From Streptomyces sp. ISL-94 (GTDB lineage Bacteria; Actinomycetota; Actinomycetes; Streptomycetales; Streptomycetaceae), in the NCBI RefSeq assembly GCF_018614075.1, contig NZ_JAGGOZ010000074.1, positions 1 to 64,000 on the forward strand: a stretch of DNA of 64,000 bases. The letters run 5' to 3'. Position 1 is the first letter of the stretch. Each line of letters starts with the position of its first letter. Shown one piece after another: positions 18,011-26,537 of this stretch. Both the position numbers and the translations under genes were made by a program. The notes beneath the pieces were generated by a model. The model saw nothing but the letters and a program-made list of their open reading frames with translations. It made no database searches and was not told where the DNA came from.

Positions 18011-19156
18011 TCAGAGGTTGCCGCGCTTCGCCTGCTCCCGCTCGATCGCCTCGAACAGGGCCTTGAAGTTGCCCTTGCCGAAGCCCATCGAGCCGTGCCG
18101 CTCGATCATCTCGAAGAAGACCGTCGGCCGGTCCTGCACCGGCTTGGTGAAGATCTGCAGCAGGTAGCCGTCCTCGTCGCGGTCCACGAGGATCTTCAGC
18201 TCGCGCAGGGTCTCGACCGGGACGCGGGTCTCGCCGGCCCACTCGCCCAGCGTGTCGTAGTACGAGTCCGGCGTGTCCAGGAACTGCACGCCCGCCGCCC
18301 GCATGGAGCGGACCGTGGCCACGATGTCGTTCGTCGCCAGCGCGATGTGCTGGACGCCCGCGCCGCCGTAGAACTCCAGGTACTCGTCGATCTGCGACTT
18401 CTTCTTCGCGATCGCCGGCTCGTTGATCGGGAACTTCACCTTCAGGGTGCCGTCCGCGACCACCTTCGACATCAGCGCCGAGTACTCGGTCGCGATGTCG
18501 TCGCCCACGAACTCCTTCATGTTCGTGAAGCCCATGACCTTGTTGTAGAAGGCGACCCACTCGTTCATGCGGCCGAGCTCGACGTTGCCCACGCAGTGGT
18601 CGATGGCCTGGAAGGTGCGCTTGGCCGGGGGCTCGACCATCGGGTCGACGGCGACGAAGCCGGGCAGGTACGGGCCGGTGTAGTCCCCGCGCTGCACGAG
18701 CGTATGGCGGGTCTGGCCGTACGTGGCGATCGCGGCCAGCGTCACCGTGCCGTGCTCGTCCTTGACCTCGTACGGCTCGTCCAGGCCGCGCGCGCCGTGC
18801 TCGACGGCGTACGCGTATGCCGCCCGCACGTCCGGGACCTCGATGGCGAGGTCGATCACGCCGTCGCCGTGGTCGGCGACGTGCTCGGCGAGGAAGCGGC
18901 CGCGGTCGGTCGTCGCCTTGATGACGGAGGTCAGCACGAAGCGTGCGCCGCCGTTGGTCAGGACGTAGCTGGCGGTCTCGCGGACGCCGTTCTCCGGTCC
19001 GGAGTAGGCGACGAGCTTCATGCCGAAGGCGGTCGAGTAGTAGTGCGCGGCCTGCTTGGCGTTGCCGACGGCGAAGACGACCGCGTCCATGCCCTTCACC
19101 GGGAAGGGGTCTGCCTCACGCGCGGTGTGCGGGGTGGTGTCGAGGGTCTCAGTCAT
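18011..19156 (-). CDS. hppD: 4-hydroxyphenylpyruvate dioxygenase
   Basis: A 381-residue Fe(II) dioxygenase converting 4-hydroxyphenylpyruvate to homogentisate in tyrosine catabolism. It has two vicinal-oxygen-chelate domains. The iron ligands are H187 (AIDHCVGN), H270 (GVQHIALAT) and E349 (PTVFFEMIERHG), at the numbering of the S. avermitilis enzyme. Start 19156 matches the family; an ATG 15 codons upstream is less likely. It is divergent from an Lrp/AsnC regulator (131 bp between starts), which may control it. An IclR-type gene 3.9 kb away is another candidate regulator. Confidence 0.95.
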   Translation of the reverse strand: MTETLDTTPHTAREADPFPVKGMDAVVFAVGNAKQAAHYYSTAFGMKLVAYSGPENGVRETASYVLTNGGARFVLTSVIKATTDRGRFLAEHVADHGDGVIDLAIEVPDVRAAYAYAVEHGARGLDEPYEVKDEHGTVTLAAIATYGQTRHTLVQRGDYTGPYLPGFVAVDPMVEPPAKRTFQAIDHCVGNVELGRMNEWVAFYNKVMGFTNMKEFVGDDIATEYSALMSKVVADGTLKVKFPINEPAIAKKKSQIDEYLEFYGGAGVQHIALATNDIVATVRSMRAAGVQFLDTPDSYYDTLGEWAGETRVPVETLRELKILVDRDEDGYLLQIFTKPVQDRPTVFFEMIERHGSMGFGKGNFKALFEAIEREQAKRGNL

Positions 19157-19287
19157 GAGCGCAGAGTCCCGCCGATCCACAAGCTGCGCAATAGTTTCCA
19201 TTTCTGCTGTACATACTGACCAGCATCGCCGCAGGATGGCTGAAACATCTGTGCACTATGACCACCCCCAGACCCCGGGAGGCACCC

Positions 19288-19764
19288 ATGGGCATCGACG
19301 ACCTCGACGGCCGGCTCATCGTCCTGCTCGCCCGCGAGCCCCGGATCGGGGTCCTGGAGGCCTCGCGCCGCCTCGGCGTGGCCCGCGGGACCGTACAGGC
19401 CCGGCTGGACCGGCTCCAGTCGAACGGAGTCATCCGCGGCTTCGGCCCGCAGGTCGATCCGGCGGCCCTCGGCTACCCGGTGACCGCGTTCGCCACCCTG
19501 GAGATCAAGCAGGGGCAGGGGGCGGACGTACGGGCCCACCTGGACGGGGTGCCGGAGGTGCTGGAGCTGCACACCACCACGGGGCACGGGGACATGCTGT
19601 GCCGGCTCGTGGCCCGGTCCAACGCCGACCTCCAGCGGGTGATCGACCGGGTGGTCGGGTTCGAGGGGATCGTGCGGGCTTCGACGGCCATCGTCATGGA
19701 GAATCCCGTGCCCTTGCGGATCATCCCGCTGGTCGAGCAGGCGGCCGAGGACGACAGCCGCTGA
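19288..19764 (+). CDS. Lrp/AsnC-family transcriptional regulator
   Basis: A 158-residue regulator. An N-terminal winged helix-turn-helix (LDGRLIVLLAREPRIGVLEA, recognition part GVARGTVQARLDRL) is followed by a RAM ligand-binding domain (about 68-145). Such proteins bind amino acids and form octamers. It is divergent from hppD, so tyrosine or another aromatic amino acid is a plausible effector (inference). Start 19288 has GGGAGG 6 nt upstream; an ATG ten codons earlier lacks an RBS. Confidence 0.87.
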   Translation: MGIDDLDGRLIVLLAREPRIGVLEASRRLGVARGTVQARLDRLQSNGVIRGFGPQVDPAALGYPVTAFATLEIKQGQGADVRAHLDGVPEVLELHTTTGHGDMLCRLVARSNADLQRVIDRVVGFEGIVRASTAIVMENPVPLRIIPLVEQAAEDDSR

Positions 19765-19800
19765 CCCGGGGCAGCCGAGCGCCGGAGTTCCAAAGAAGAC

Positions 19801-19836
19801 GTTGCAAAGAAACCCTTGCATGGACATCTTTGCAAC
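19801..19836 (+). promoter_or_regulatory. Operator: inverted repeat GTTGCAAAGA at the ArsR-like gene
   Basis: Perfect 10-bp arms (19801-19810 and 19827-19836) separated by 16 bp. They bracket a -35 TTGCAT (19816-19821). The -10 TATGGT (19839-19844) follows after 17 bp, and the ATG comes 6 nt later. A repressor here would block the promoter, so autoregulation is likely. Confidence 0.6.
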
Positions 19837-19850
19837 TCTATGGTCGAGGC

Positions 19851-20507
19851 ATGCCCGAGAAGAACACCGAAGCCGCCGAAGCCGCCGAAGGCACCCATGG
19901 GGTCGCGGACTCCGCGCCCCCGCAGGGGGCCGCCGAGCCCCAGGTCCGGATGCTCGACGCGCACGCCCTGCGCGGCCTCGCCCACCCCCTGCGCATGCGC
20001 CTGCTGAGCGCGCTGCGCCAGGGCGGCCCGGCCACGGCCTCGCAACTGGCGGCGAAACTCGGGGAGTCCAGCGGGGCCACCAGCTACCACCTGCGCCAGC
20101 TCGCGGTGCACGGGTTCGTCGAGGACGCGCCCGAACACGGGAAGGGCCGGGAGCGCTGGTGGAAGGCCGCCCACGACGGCACGGCCTTCGACGAGGCGCT
20201 GATCTTCGAGGACGACCCGGCGACCCGGGCCGCGGCGGACGTCTTCCTCTCCGAGATCACGAAGATCCACGCGCAGGAGCTGACCACCTGGCTCGGCACC
20301 GCGCACACCTGGACGCCCCAGTGGCGCGGCGCCTCGGACATCAGCGACTTCACGCTCAGGCTGACCGCCGAGCAGAGTCGCGAACTGGTCGACACACTCC
20401 ATGAGTTGATCAACAGTTACCGCGACCTGCCGCACGCGCCGGACGCCGAAGGCGTGGAGACCGTCCGTTTCCACACGCACGCCTTCCCGCGCCGCGCCGC
20501 CGAGTAG
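19851..20507 (+). CDS. ArsR-like winged-helix repressor
   Basis: A 218-residue DNA-binding regulator. The N-terminus (about 35 residues) is disordered. The winged HTH lies at about 38-115: ALRGLAHPLRMRLL, then ATASQLAAKLGESSGATSYH, and a wing with KGRERWW. The C-terminal half is helical. It heads a unit with a 71-residue protein and an MFS pump, so it is probably a repressor of that transporter. Start 19851 has no RBS, but a TATGGT -10 lies 6 nt upstream, so the mRNA is probably leaderless. Confidence 0.87.
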   Translation: MPEKNTEAAEAAEGTHGVADSAPPQGAAEPQVRMLDAHALRGLAHPLRMRLLSALRQGGPATASQLAAKLGESSGATSYHLRQLAVHGFVEDAPEHGKGRERWWKAAHDGTAFDEALIFEDDPATRAAADVFLSEITKIHAQELTTWLGTAHTWTPQWRGASDISDFTLRLTAEQSRELVDTLHELINSYRDLPHAPDAEGVETVRFHTHAFPRRAAE

Positions 20508-20527
20508 CCCCGCCGAGCAGCCCTCGC

Positions 20528-20567
20528 GCACGCCGCACGCCGCACGCCGCACGCCGCACGCCGCACA
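20528..20567. repeat. 7-bp tandem repeat gcacgcc, five units
   Basis: Simple tandem repeat between the ArsR-like stop and the RBS of the next gene. No coding role. Confidence 0.8.
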
Positions 20568-20593
20568 CGTCGCTTCGCAGAAGGAGTCCCGCC

Positions 20594-20809
20594 ATGCACG
20601 CCTTCCTCCACGCCCACACGCACGCCGCCCGCACGGCCGAGCTCGCCGCCGAGGCCGCCGCCTGGCACCGCGCCCAGCAGACCGCCGCCGGCGCCCCCGC
20701 CACCCCCGCTCTGCGCAACCGGCTCGGCGAGGCCCTGATCGGCGCCGGCATACGCCTGATGGAGCCGGCCCACATCCACACCCGCCTCCAGCACCCGCAC
20801 GCGGCATGA
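20594..20809 (+). CDS. Small His/Ala-rich protein in a transporter operon
   Basis: A 71-residue protein rich in His and Ala (MHAFLHAHTHAARTAEL and MEPAHIHTRLQHPHA), mostly helical, without a membrane segment. AAGGAG lies 9 nt before the ATG. The stop overlaps the MFS start (ATGA), so the two are translationally coupled. Function unknown. The His content could suggest metal binding, but no recognised motif is present. Confidence 0.65.
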   Translation: MHAFLHAHTHAARTAELAAEAAAWHRAQQTAAGAPATPALRNRLGEALIGAGIRLMEPAHIHTRLQHPHAA

Positions 20810-22098
20810 GCAGGCGGCCGTTCACGGCCGTCCTGGCCGCCAACACCATCTCCATCGCCGGGAGTTCACTCACCCTCATCGGTGTCCCGTGGTTCGTGCT
20901 CCAGACCACGGGCAGCGCCGGCCGGGCCGGGATCGTCGCCTTCTGCGCCACCCTGCCCGTTGTCATCGCCGCGCTCGTCGGCGGCCCGGTCATCGACCGG
21001 ATCGGCCGGCGCCGGGTCTCCGCCGTCTCCGATGTGATCTGCGGCATGTCGGTCGGCGCGATCCCGCTGCTGCACCACGCGGGCGTCCTGGAGTTCTGGA
21101 TGCTGTGCGCGCTGATGGCCGTCGGCGGCCTCGTGCACACGCCGGGCCTGACCGCCCGCTACGTCCTGCTCCCCGACCTCGCCGAGCACGCGGGCACCAC
21201 CCTCGCCCGCGCGGCCAGCCTCTACGACGCGGTCTCGCGCGGGGCCCGGATGATCGGGGCCGCGCTGGCCGGCGTACTGATCGCGGCCTTCGGCGCCGAG
21301 ACCGTACTGCTGCTGGACGCGGCCACCTTCGGGGCCTCCGCCCTGCTGGTCTCCGCCTTCCTGCGCGGAATCCCGGCCGCCGAACCACAACGGGCCGCCG
21401 GAGAGGTCTCGTTCGCCGCCTACCGGGCCGAACTGGCCGAAGGCTGGGCCTTCCTGACCCGCTCGCGCCTGCTGATGGGCATCACCGTGATGGTCATGAT
21501 GACCAACGGCCTGGACCAGGGCTGGTCCTCGGTCCTGCTGCCGGTGCACGGCCGGGAAGCCCTCGGCGGCGCCACCGCCCTCGGCCTGATGATCTCCCTC
21601 TTCGGCGGCTTCGCACTGCTGGGCGCCCTGCTCTACGGGGCGTGGGGCGAGCGGTTCCCGCGCCGGGCGGTGTTCGCGGCGGCGTTCCTGCTCTGCGGGG
21701 CGCCCCGCTATGTGACGGCCGCCTTCACGGACACCGCACTGCCGCTCGCGGTGATCATGGCGCTGGCCGGCCTGGGCGCGGGCGTGCTCAACCCGGTCCT
21801 GACCACGGTCATGTACGAGCGGATCCCGGAAGAGCTGCGCACCCGCGTCTCGGGGGTGAGCACGGCGGGCTGCGAACTGACCATGCCGCTCGGCGGACTG
21901 GCGGCCGGCCTGCTGGTCGACGGCTTCGGCGCGCCCCGGGCACTGCTGCTGTTCGGGGGCGCGTACCTGCTGACCACGCTCGCCCCGGTGGTCTTCCCGG
22001 CCTGGCGAGGGCTGGACCGCGCGCCGCTCAGCAGGCCGGAACGGCCTCTCCCCGGTTCAGCGCGCGAAGGGCGTTCACCGCATCCGTCAGCGAAGTGA
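20806..22098 (+). CDS. MFS transporter, probable efflux pump
   Basis: A 430-residue major facilitator protein with about 12 hydrophobic segments. The loop 2-3 signature is GGPVIDRIGRRRV (about 57-69). It resembles tetracycline/multidrug-type exporters of the MFS_3 group. It is co-transcribed with the upstream repressor and the 71-residue protein, which suggests drug-inducible efflux (inference). The last 71 bp overlap the convergent Lon-like protease gene. Confidence 0.87.
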   Translation: MSRRPFTAVLAANTISIAGSSLTLIGVPWFVLQTTGSAGRAGIVAFCATLPVVIAALVGGPVIDRIGRRRVSAVSDVICGMSVGAIPLLHHAGVLEFWMLCALMAVGGLVHTPGLTARYVLLPDLAEHAGTTLARAASLYDAVSRGARMIGAALAGVLIAAFGAETVLLLDAATFGASALLVSAFLRGIPAAEPQRAAGEVSFAAYRAELAEGWAFLTRSRLLMGITVMVMMTNGLDQGWSSVLLPVHGREALGGATALGLMISLFGGFALLGALLYGAWGERFPRRAVFAAAFLLCGAPRYVTAAFTDTALPLAVIMALAGLGAGVLNPVLTTVMYERIPEELRTRVSGVSTAGCELTMPLGGLAAGLLVDGFGAPRALLLFGGAYLLTTLAPVVFPAWRGLDRAPLSRPERPLPGSAREGRSPHPSAK

Positions 22099-22825
22099 CG
22101 GGCACCAGCCGGAGCCCCTCGGGGAGTTCCGACCGGGCGTCCGAGCACTCCGCCTTCGGTACGAGGAACACGGTCGCCCCGTCGCGCCGCGCGGCCTGGG
22201 TCTTCAGGGCCACCCCGCCGACCGCGCCGACCTCGCCGTCAGCTGAGATGGTGCCCGTACCGGCGATGGTGCGTCCGCCGGTGAGGTCGCCGCCGCTGCC
22301 GTCACCGTCGAGCTTGTCGACGATGCCGAGGGAGAAGAGCAGCCCGGCGCTCGGACCGCCGACATCGGCGAGGTTCAGCTCGACCTTCACGTCCTTCGGG
22401 TCCTTGTGGAGGTAGCCGAGGGCGACGTCGGTGGCCGTCGACTGGGACCTGGCCATTTCCTCCAGGTTGTGCTCCTCGATCTCCTTGTCGCTTCCGCCCG
22501 AGGAGTACACCGCCTCCTTGGGCAGGACGGCCCGGGTGGTGTCGAACCAGTGGCCGACGAGCTCGGGCAGGTTCACGCTCGTGGAGGGCCCGGTGGCCTG
22601 GATGGTGGTCATACGGAGCTGCCCCTTGGTCTCCCGGGCCGGCGCCCCGGAGACGGCGATGACGGCCTTGCCGTCCCGCTCGCCCAGCACGTCGGCCGTG
22701 AGCCCCGGCTGAGCGATCACAAAGGGCAGCGGCGCGAACACCGCGAGGGCGAACAGCCCGATGACCGGCACGGCGCAAACGGCCAGTGCGGCAGGACGCG
22801 GCAGACGCATGAGACGAGAGAGCAC
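22028..22825 (-). CDS. Membrane-anchored Lon-like serine protease (YlbL-like, S16)
   Basis: A 265-residue protein. An N-terminal transmembrane segment (about 12-33) is followed by a PDZ-like region and an S16 Lon-type protease domain. The catalytic serine is in GGPSAGLLFSL and the lysine in GGVALKTQAA. No ATPase domain is present. GTG 22825 is chosen because TAGATT lies 6 nt upstream (leaderless); an internal ATG at 22810 is possible. Physiological substrates are unknown. Confidence 0.86.
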   Translation of the reverse strand: MLSRLMRLPRPAALAVCAVPVIGLFALAVFAPLPFVIAQPGLTADVLGERDGKAVIAVSGAPARETKGQLRMTTIQATGPSTSVNLPELVGHWFDTTRAVLPKEAVYSSGGSDKEIEEHNLEEMARSQSTATDVALGYLHKDPKDVKVELNLADVGGPSAGLLFSLGIVDKLDGDGSGGDLTGGRTIAGTGTISADGEVGAVGGVALKTQAARRDGATVFLVPKAECSDARSELPEGLRLVPVTSLTDAVNALRALNRGEAVPAC

Positions 22826-22849
22826 GCCCCCAATCTATCGGCCCACCCC

Positions 22850-22960
22850 ACCGCCCCAGCCCCGCCGGGCGGACACGTCCAACCCCGCCGGGCGGACACG
22901 TCCAGCCCCGCCGGCGTTTGAGGCGCGGGGGTCCGGGGGCAGAGCCCCCGGCAACGGCGC
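22850..22960. repeat. Dispersed GC-rich repeat, three partial copies
   Basis: Three ccccgccgg-containing units (about 22858, 22883 and 22906). The last is a full copy of the element seen at the window start, followed by a G-rich/C-rich hairpin (gggggc...gcccccg). It lies between the Lon-like and IclR genes. Confidence 0.7.
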
Positions 22961-23021
22961 CGCACCCGGCAGCGCACCCGCAGCGCACCGGCAGCGCCGG
23001 AGGACACCGCCAAGGCCGCGC

Positions 23022-23663
23022 CTAGCGAAGGGCGTCGGCGACCTCACGCGCCGCGTCAACCACCCGCGGCCCCACCCGCTCCGGCACCGCGTCGGCCAGC
23101 ATCACAACGCCCACGCTGCCCTCCAGCCCGGTGATCCCCACGAGCGGCGCTGCAGCGCCACTGGCGCCCGCCTCCAGCTCCCCGTGGGTCAGCGTGTACC
23201 CCGGCTCGATCAGCTGGCCCTGACGGGCGGCCAGGATGGCCCGCCCGGCGGCCCCGCGGTCCAGCGGGTGGCGGAAGCCGGCCCGGTAGGCCACGTGGTA
23301 GTCCGTCCAGGTCGGCTCCACGACGGCGACGGCCAGCGCCTCGGTGCCGTCGACGAGGGTCAGGTGCGCGGTGGCCCCGATGTCCTCGGCGAGGGACCGC
23401 AGCGCGGGCAGGGCGGCCTCGCGTACGAGCGGATGGACCTGTCGGCCCAGCCGCAGCACCCCGAGCCCGACCCGGGCCCGCCCGCCGAGGTCGCGGCGGA
23501 CCAGGGCGTGCTGCTCGAGTGTGGCCAGGAGCCGGTAGACCACGGTGCGGTTGACACCGAGGCGGTTGGAGAGCTCGGTGACGGTCAGACCGTGGTCGGT
23601 GTCGGCGAGCAGTTTGAGGACTCTGAGCCCTCTGTCGAGAGTCTGGGAGGTTTCCGCGGTCAC
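23022..23663 (-). CDS. IclR-family transcriptional regulator
   Basis: A 213-residue IclR regulator. The N-terminal winged HTH (TLDRGLRVLKLLADTDHGLT, then ELSNRLGVNRTVVYRLLATL) precedes a GAF-like effector domain. GTG 23663 is chosen because GGGAGAGG lies 4 nt upstream; a longer frame from 23759 adds a basic non-conserved stretch. S. coelicolor has an IclR-type regulator of hppD, and this gene lies 3.9 kb from hppD, so that role is possible but unproven. Confidence 0.86.
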   Translation of the reverse strand: MTAETSQTLDRGLRVLKLLADTDHGLTVTELSNRLGVNRTVVYRLLATLEQHALVRRDLGGRARVGLGVLRLGRQVHPLVREAALPALRSLAEDIGATAHLTLVDGTEALAVAVVEPTWTDYHVAYRAGFRHPLDRGAAGRAILAARQGQLIEPGYTLTHGELEAGASGAAAPLVGITGLEGSVGVVMLADAVPERVGPRVVDAAREVADALR

Positions 23664-24011
23664 GACGCCTCTCCCTCTTTCGGTGAGCGGCGGTAACTCT
23701 CTGGGTGGCACGCCGCCGGTCCGTCGGCGACGCGTGGAGAGGCCGCCGGTAGCGGCCATGGCACCGGCTGCGCTCCCGCGGCGGCGCTGCCACGGTGCGT
23801 TCGATGCGGGGACAGTAGCGAGCAGGTTCGCTCAGCGGAAGGGCTCGTCCAGAATCCGGGCGCGTGCTACCGCTATATGCCGATTCCGGAAGGCCCCCGG
23901 TCCCACGGCGCGACCGCCCACGTGCACCGAAACGCGGTCGTACGACCCCGAGCCGGACGAAGTCCGTGCGAACCTCCGCACGGACCCCGTTTCATCCCCT
24001 GTGGGAATGGA
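23664..24011. other. Intergenic upstream of the IclR gene
   Basis: About 350 bp. It holds the IclR promoter region and the end of the helicase transcript. No gene. I see no strong hairpin or known operator. Confidence 0.5.
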
Positions 24012-25796
24012 TCACCGCATACGGGTGGCCCACTCCTGTACCTTCTTGATCCGCTCGCGCAGCTGCCCCGCCGTCGCCTCCGCGCTCGGCGGTCCGCCGC
24101 ACACCCGGCGCAGCTCCGTGTGGATCACCCCGTGCGGCTTGCCGCTCTGGTGGACGTACGCGCCCACCATCGTGTTGAGCGACTTGCGCAGCTCCAGCAG
24201 CTCCTTGTGCGAGACCACCGGCCGCCGGTCGGCCGGCAGCTCCAGCAGGTCCGCGTCCGCGTCCGGCTTGCGCCGGCTGTGCGCGATCTGCCGCGACTGG
24301 CGCTTCTGCAGCAGCATCTGCACCTGGTCCGGCTCCAGAAGCCCCGGGATGCCGAGGTAGTCCTGCTCCTCCTCGCTGCCCGGGTGCGCCTGCATGCCGA
24401 ACTCGGCGCCGTCGTACAGCACCCGGTCGAAGACCGCGTCGGACTCCAGCGCCTCGAAGGACATCTGCTCGTCCTCGCCGGTGTCCTCGTCCTCCTGCTT
24501 GTTCGCCTCGTCCATCTCCTTCTCGGACTCGGCGTACGGATCCTCCTCGCCCTGCTTCTTCGGCTTGTCGAGGACGTGGTCGCGCTCGACCTCCATCTCG
24601 TTGGCGAAGCCGAGCAGGTAGGGAATGGTCGGAAGGAACACCGATGCCGTCTCGCCGCGCCTGCGCGAACGCACGAAGCGCCCGACGGCCTGCGCGAAGA
24701 ACAGCGGTGTCGAGATGGTGGTGGCGTACACCCCCACCGCCAGCCGCGGCACGTCGACGCCCTCCGACACCATGCGGACCGCGACCATCCAGCGGTCGTG
24801 GTTCCCGCTGAAGGTGTCGATGTTCTTCGAGGCCCCGGTGTCGTCGGACAGCACCAGGGTCGCCTTCGTCCCGGTGATCTCGCGGATCAGCTTGGCGTAC
24901 GCGCGCGCCGAGTCCTGATCGGAGGCGATGACGAGGCCGCCCGCGTCCGGGATGCCCTTCCTGACCTCGGTCAGCCGCTGGTCGGCGGCGCGCAGCACGT
25001 TCGGCATCCAGTCGCCGCGCGGGTCCAGCGCCGTCCGCCACGCCTGCGAGATGGCGTCCTTGGTCATCGGCTCGCCGAGGCGCGCGGCGATCTCGTCGCC
25101 CGCCTTCGTCCGCCAGCGCATGTTGCCGCTGTAGGAAAGGAAGATGACGGGCCGGACGACCCCGTCCCCGAGCGCGTTCCCGTACCCGTAGGTGTAGTCG
25201 GCGGAGGACCGCCGGATCCCGTCGTTCCCCTCCTCGTAGGTCACGAAGGGAATGGGGTTGGTGTCGGACCGGAAGGGCGTTCCGGTCAGGGCCAGGCGCC
25301 GGGTGGCCGGGTCGAAGGCCTCCAGGCAGGCCTCGCCCCAGGACTTCGAGTCACCCGCGTGGTGGATCTCGTCGAGGATCACGAGGGTCTTGCGCTGCTC
25401 GCAGCGGTTGCGGTGCAGCATCGGCCGTACGCCGACACCCGCGTAGGTGACGGCGACCCCGTGGTAGTCCTTGCTGAGCGGCCCGGCGGAGTACTCGGGG
25501 TCCAGCCGGATGCCTATCCGCGCCGCCGCCTCCGCCCACTGCTTCTTGAGGTGCTCGGTCGGCGCGACCACGGTCACCTGCTGGACCACGTGGTGGTGCA
25601 GCAGCCAGGAGGCCAGGGTCAGCGCGAAGGTGGTCTTGCCGGCGCCGGGGGTCGCCACCGCGAGGAAGTCGCGCGGCTGCGTCTCGATGTACCGGTTCAG
25701 GGCACCCTCCTGCCAGGCACGCAGCTTGCTGGCGGTGCCCCACGGCGCACGGCCGGGGAAGGCGGGTGAGAGGTGGTGGGAGGCGGTAGTAGTCAC
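24012..25796 (-). CDS. DEAD/DEAH-box superfamily 2 helicase
   Basis: A 594-residue ATPase. Walker A is TPGAGKTTFA (about 49-58), motif II is DEIH, motif III TGTPFR, and helicase C-terminal motifs occur in VSEGVDVPRLAVGV and QAVGRFVRSRR. An acidic insert (EEDPYAESEKEMDE region) and a helical C-terminus follow. It resembles XPB/RadD-type DNA-dependent helicases found in most actinobacteria. The exact role in repair or RNA metabolism is not clear. Start is GTG. Confidence 0.85.
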   Translation of the reverse strand: MTTTASHHLSPAFPGRAPWGTASKLRAWQEGALNRYIETQPRDFLAVATPGAGKTTFALTLASWLLHHHVVQQVTVVAPTEHLKKQWAEAAARIGIRLDPEYSAGPLSKDYHGVAVTYAGVGVRPMLHRNRCEQRKTLVILDEIHHAGDSKSWGEACLEAFDPATRRLALTGTPFRSDTNPIPFVTYEEGNDGIRRSSADYTYGYGNALGDGVVRPVIFLSYSGNMRWRTKAGDEIAARLGEPMTKDAISQAWRTALDPRGDWMPNVLRAADQRLTEVRKGIPDAGGLVIASDQDSARAYAKLIREITGTKATLVLSDDTGASKNIDTFSGNHDRWMVAVRMVSEGVDVPRLAVGVYATTISTPLFFAQAVGRFVRSRRRGETASVFLPTIPYLLGFANEMEVERDHVLDKPKKQGEEDPYAESEKEMDEANKQEDEDTGEDEQMSFEALESDAVFDRVLYDGAEFGMQAHPGSEEEQDYLGIPGLLEPDQVQMLLQKRQSRQIAHSRRKPDADADLLELPADRRPVVSHKELLELRKSLNTMVGAYVHQSGKPHGVIHTELRRVCGGPPSAEATAGQLRERIKKVQEWATRMR

Positions 25797-25911
25797 GGTC
25801 TCCGGTTCGTCGCTCTCGGCAGTCGTACGTAGGACAACCGGGCCACCCTACCGGGGCGGGCCCGCCCCTCGCGGAGGGACAGGCCTGTGACCTCGCGGGG
25901 TGCGGTGAGCG

Positions 25912-26295
25912 TCACATTGCTTCGTGGAGCGCCCGCAATCTCCGCGCGATCTGCGCCACGTCTTCCAGGCTGCCGGTGGCCACCTCGATCACCAGCTTGT
26001 ACGACTCGTCCTGATCGACGTCGACCATTTCGGTCCCGTTGAAGTCGAGGAACACGACCGTGCACATCCAGGCCATGCGCTTGTTGCCGTCCACCAGCGG
26101 ATGGTTCACCGCGAGGGACTGGAGCAGCGCACCGGCCTTCTCGAACAGGTCCGTGTACGCCTCTACCCCGAACATCTGGGACTGCGGCCGGTGCACGGCG
26201 GAGCTGAGCAGGCCCAGATCGCGTACCGCGACCTGCTGTCCGCACATGGCGAGCTCTGCCAGGTCCAGGGCTTCCTGGACCGTCAGGTACTTCAC
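25912..26295 (-). CDS. doc: Doc-type (Fic fold) toxin
   Basis: A 127-residue death-on-curing toxin. Fic/Doc motif HPLVDGNKR lies at 65-73, with catalytic His65. Doc enzymes phosphorylate EF-Tu and halt translation. A Leu replaces the usual Phe at the third motif position. The GTG start directly abuts the TAA of the antitoxin (TAAGTG), so the pair is coupled. Confidence 0.88.
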   Translation of the reverse strand: MKYLTVQEALDLAELAMCGQQVAVRDLGLLSSAVHRPQSQMFGVEAYTDLFEKAGALLQSLAVNHPLVDGNKRMAWMCTVVFLDFNGTEMVDVDQDESYKLVIEVATGSLEDVAQIARRLRALHEAM

Positions 26296-26499
26296 TTACT
26301 CCCCCAGGCGGCGCAGCAGGTCGGCGTGGCTCTTCGCGTACTTCTCACCCAGCCGGCGGACGGTCTCGCGGTCCGCCTCCTGTTCGAGGTAGCGGTCAAT
26401 CGCCTGGAGCACTATGGCATGCATGCTGCGGCCCTCCTCCTCGGCACGGAGCTTCAGGGCCTCTTGCTGATCGTCGCGGAGACGCAGGTTCATCGCCAT
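26296..26499 (-). CDS. Ribbon-helix-helix antitoxin of the Doc module
   Basis: A 67-residue protein. The N-terminal ribbon-helix-helix is MAMNLRLRDDQQEALKLRAE followed by RSMHAIVLQAIDRYL. The C-terminal tail probably wraps the toxin. Phd is the usual Doc partner; an RHH partner is a recognised variant. Start 26499 has -10 TACCGT 6 nt upstream, so it is leaderless. A second ATG two codons on is possible. Confidence 0.85.
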   Translation of the reverse strand: MAMNLRLRDDQQEALKLRAEEEGRSMHAIVLQAIDRYLEQEADRETVRRLGEKYAKSHADLLRRLGE

Positions 26500-26505
26500 A
26501 CCAAA

Positions 26506-26537
26506 ACGGTACCACGATGGTGGGGCCATCGTGGTAC
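26506..26537 (-). promoter_or_regulatory. Promoter and operator of the Doc toxin-antitoxin operon
   Basis: Perfect 12-bp inverted repeat (26509-26520 and 26526-26537, spacer tgggg). Its proximal arm overlaps the -10 TACCGT (26506-26511). It also runs up to the MFS stop codon at 26537. Position and symmetry fit autorepression by the antitoxin-toxin complex. Confidence 0.6.
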
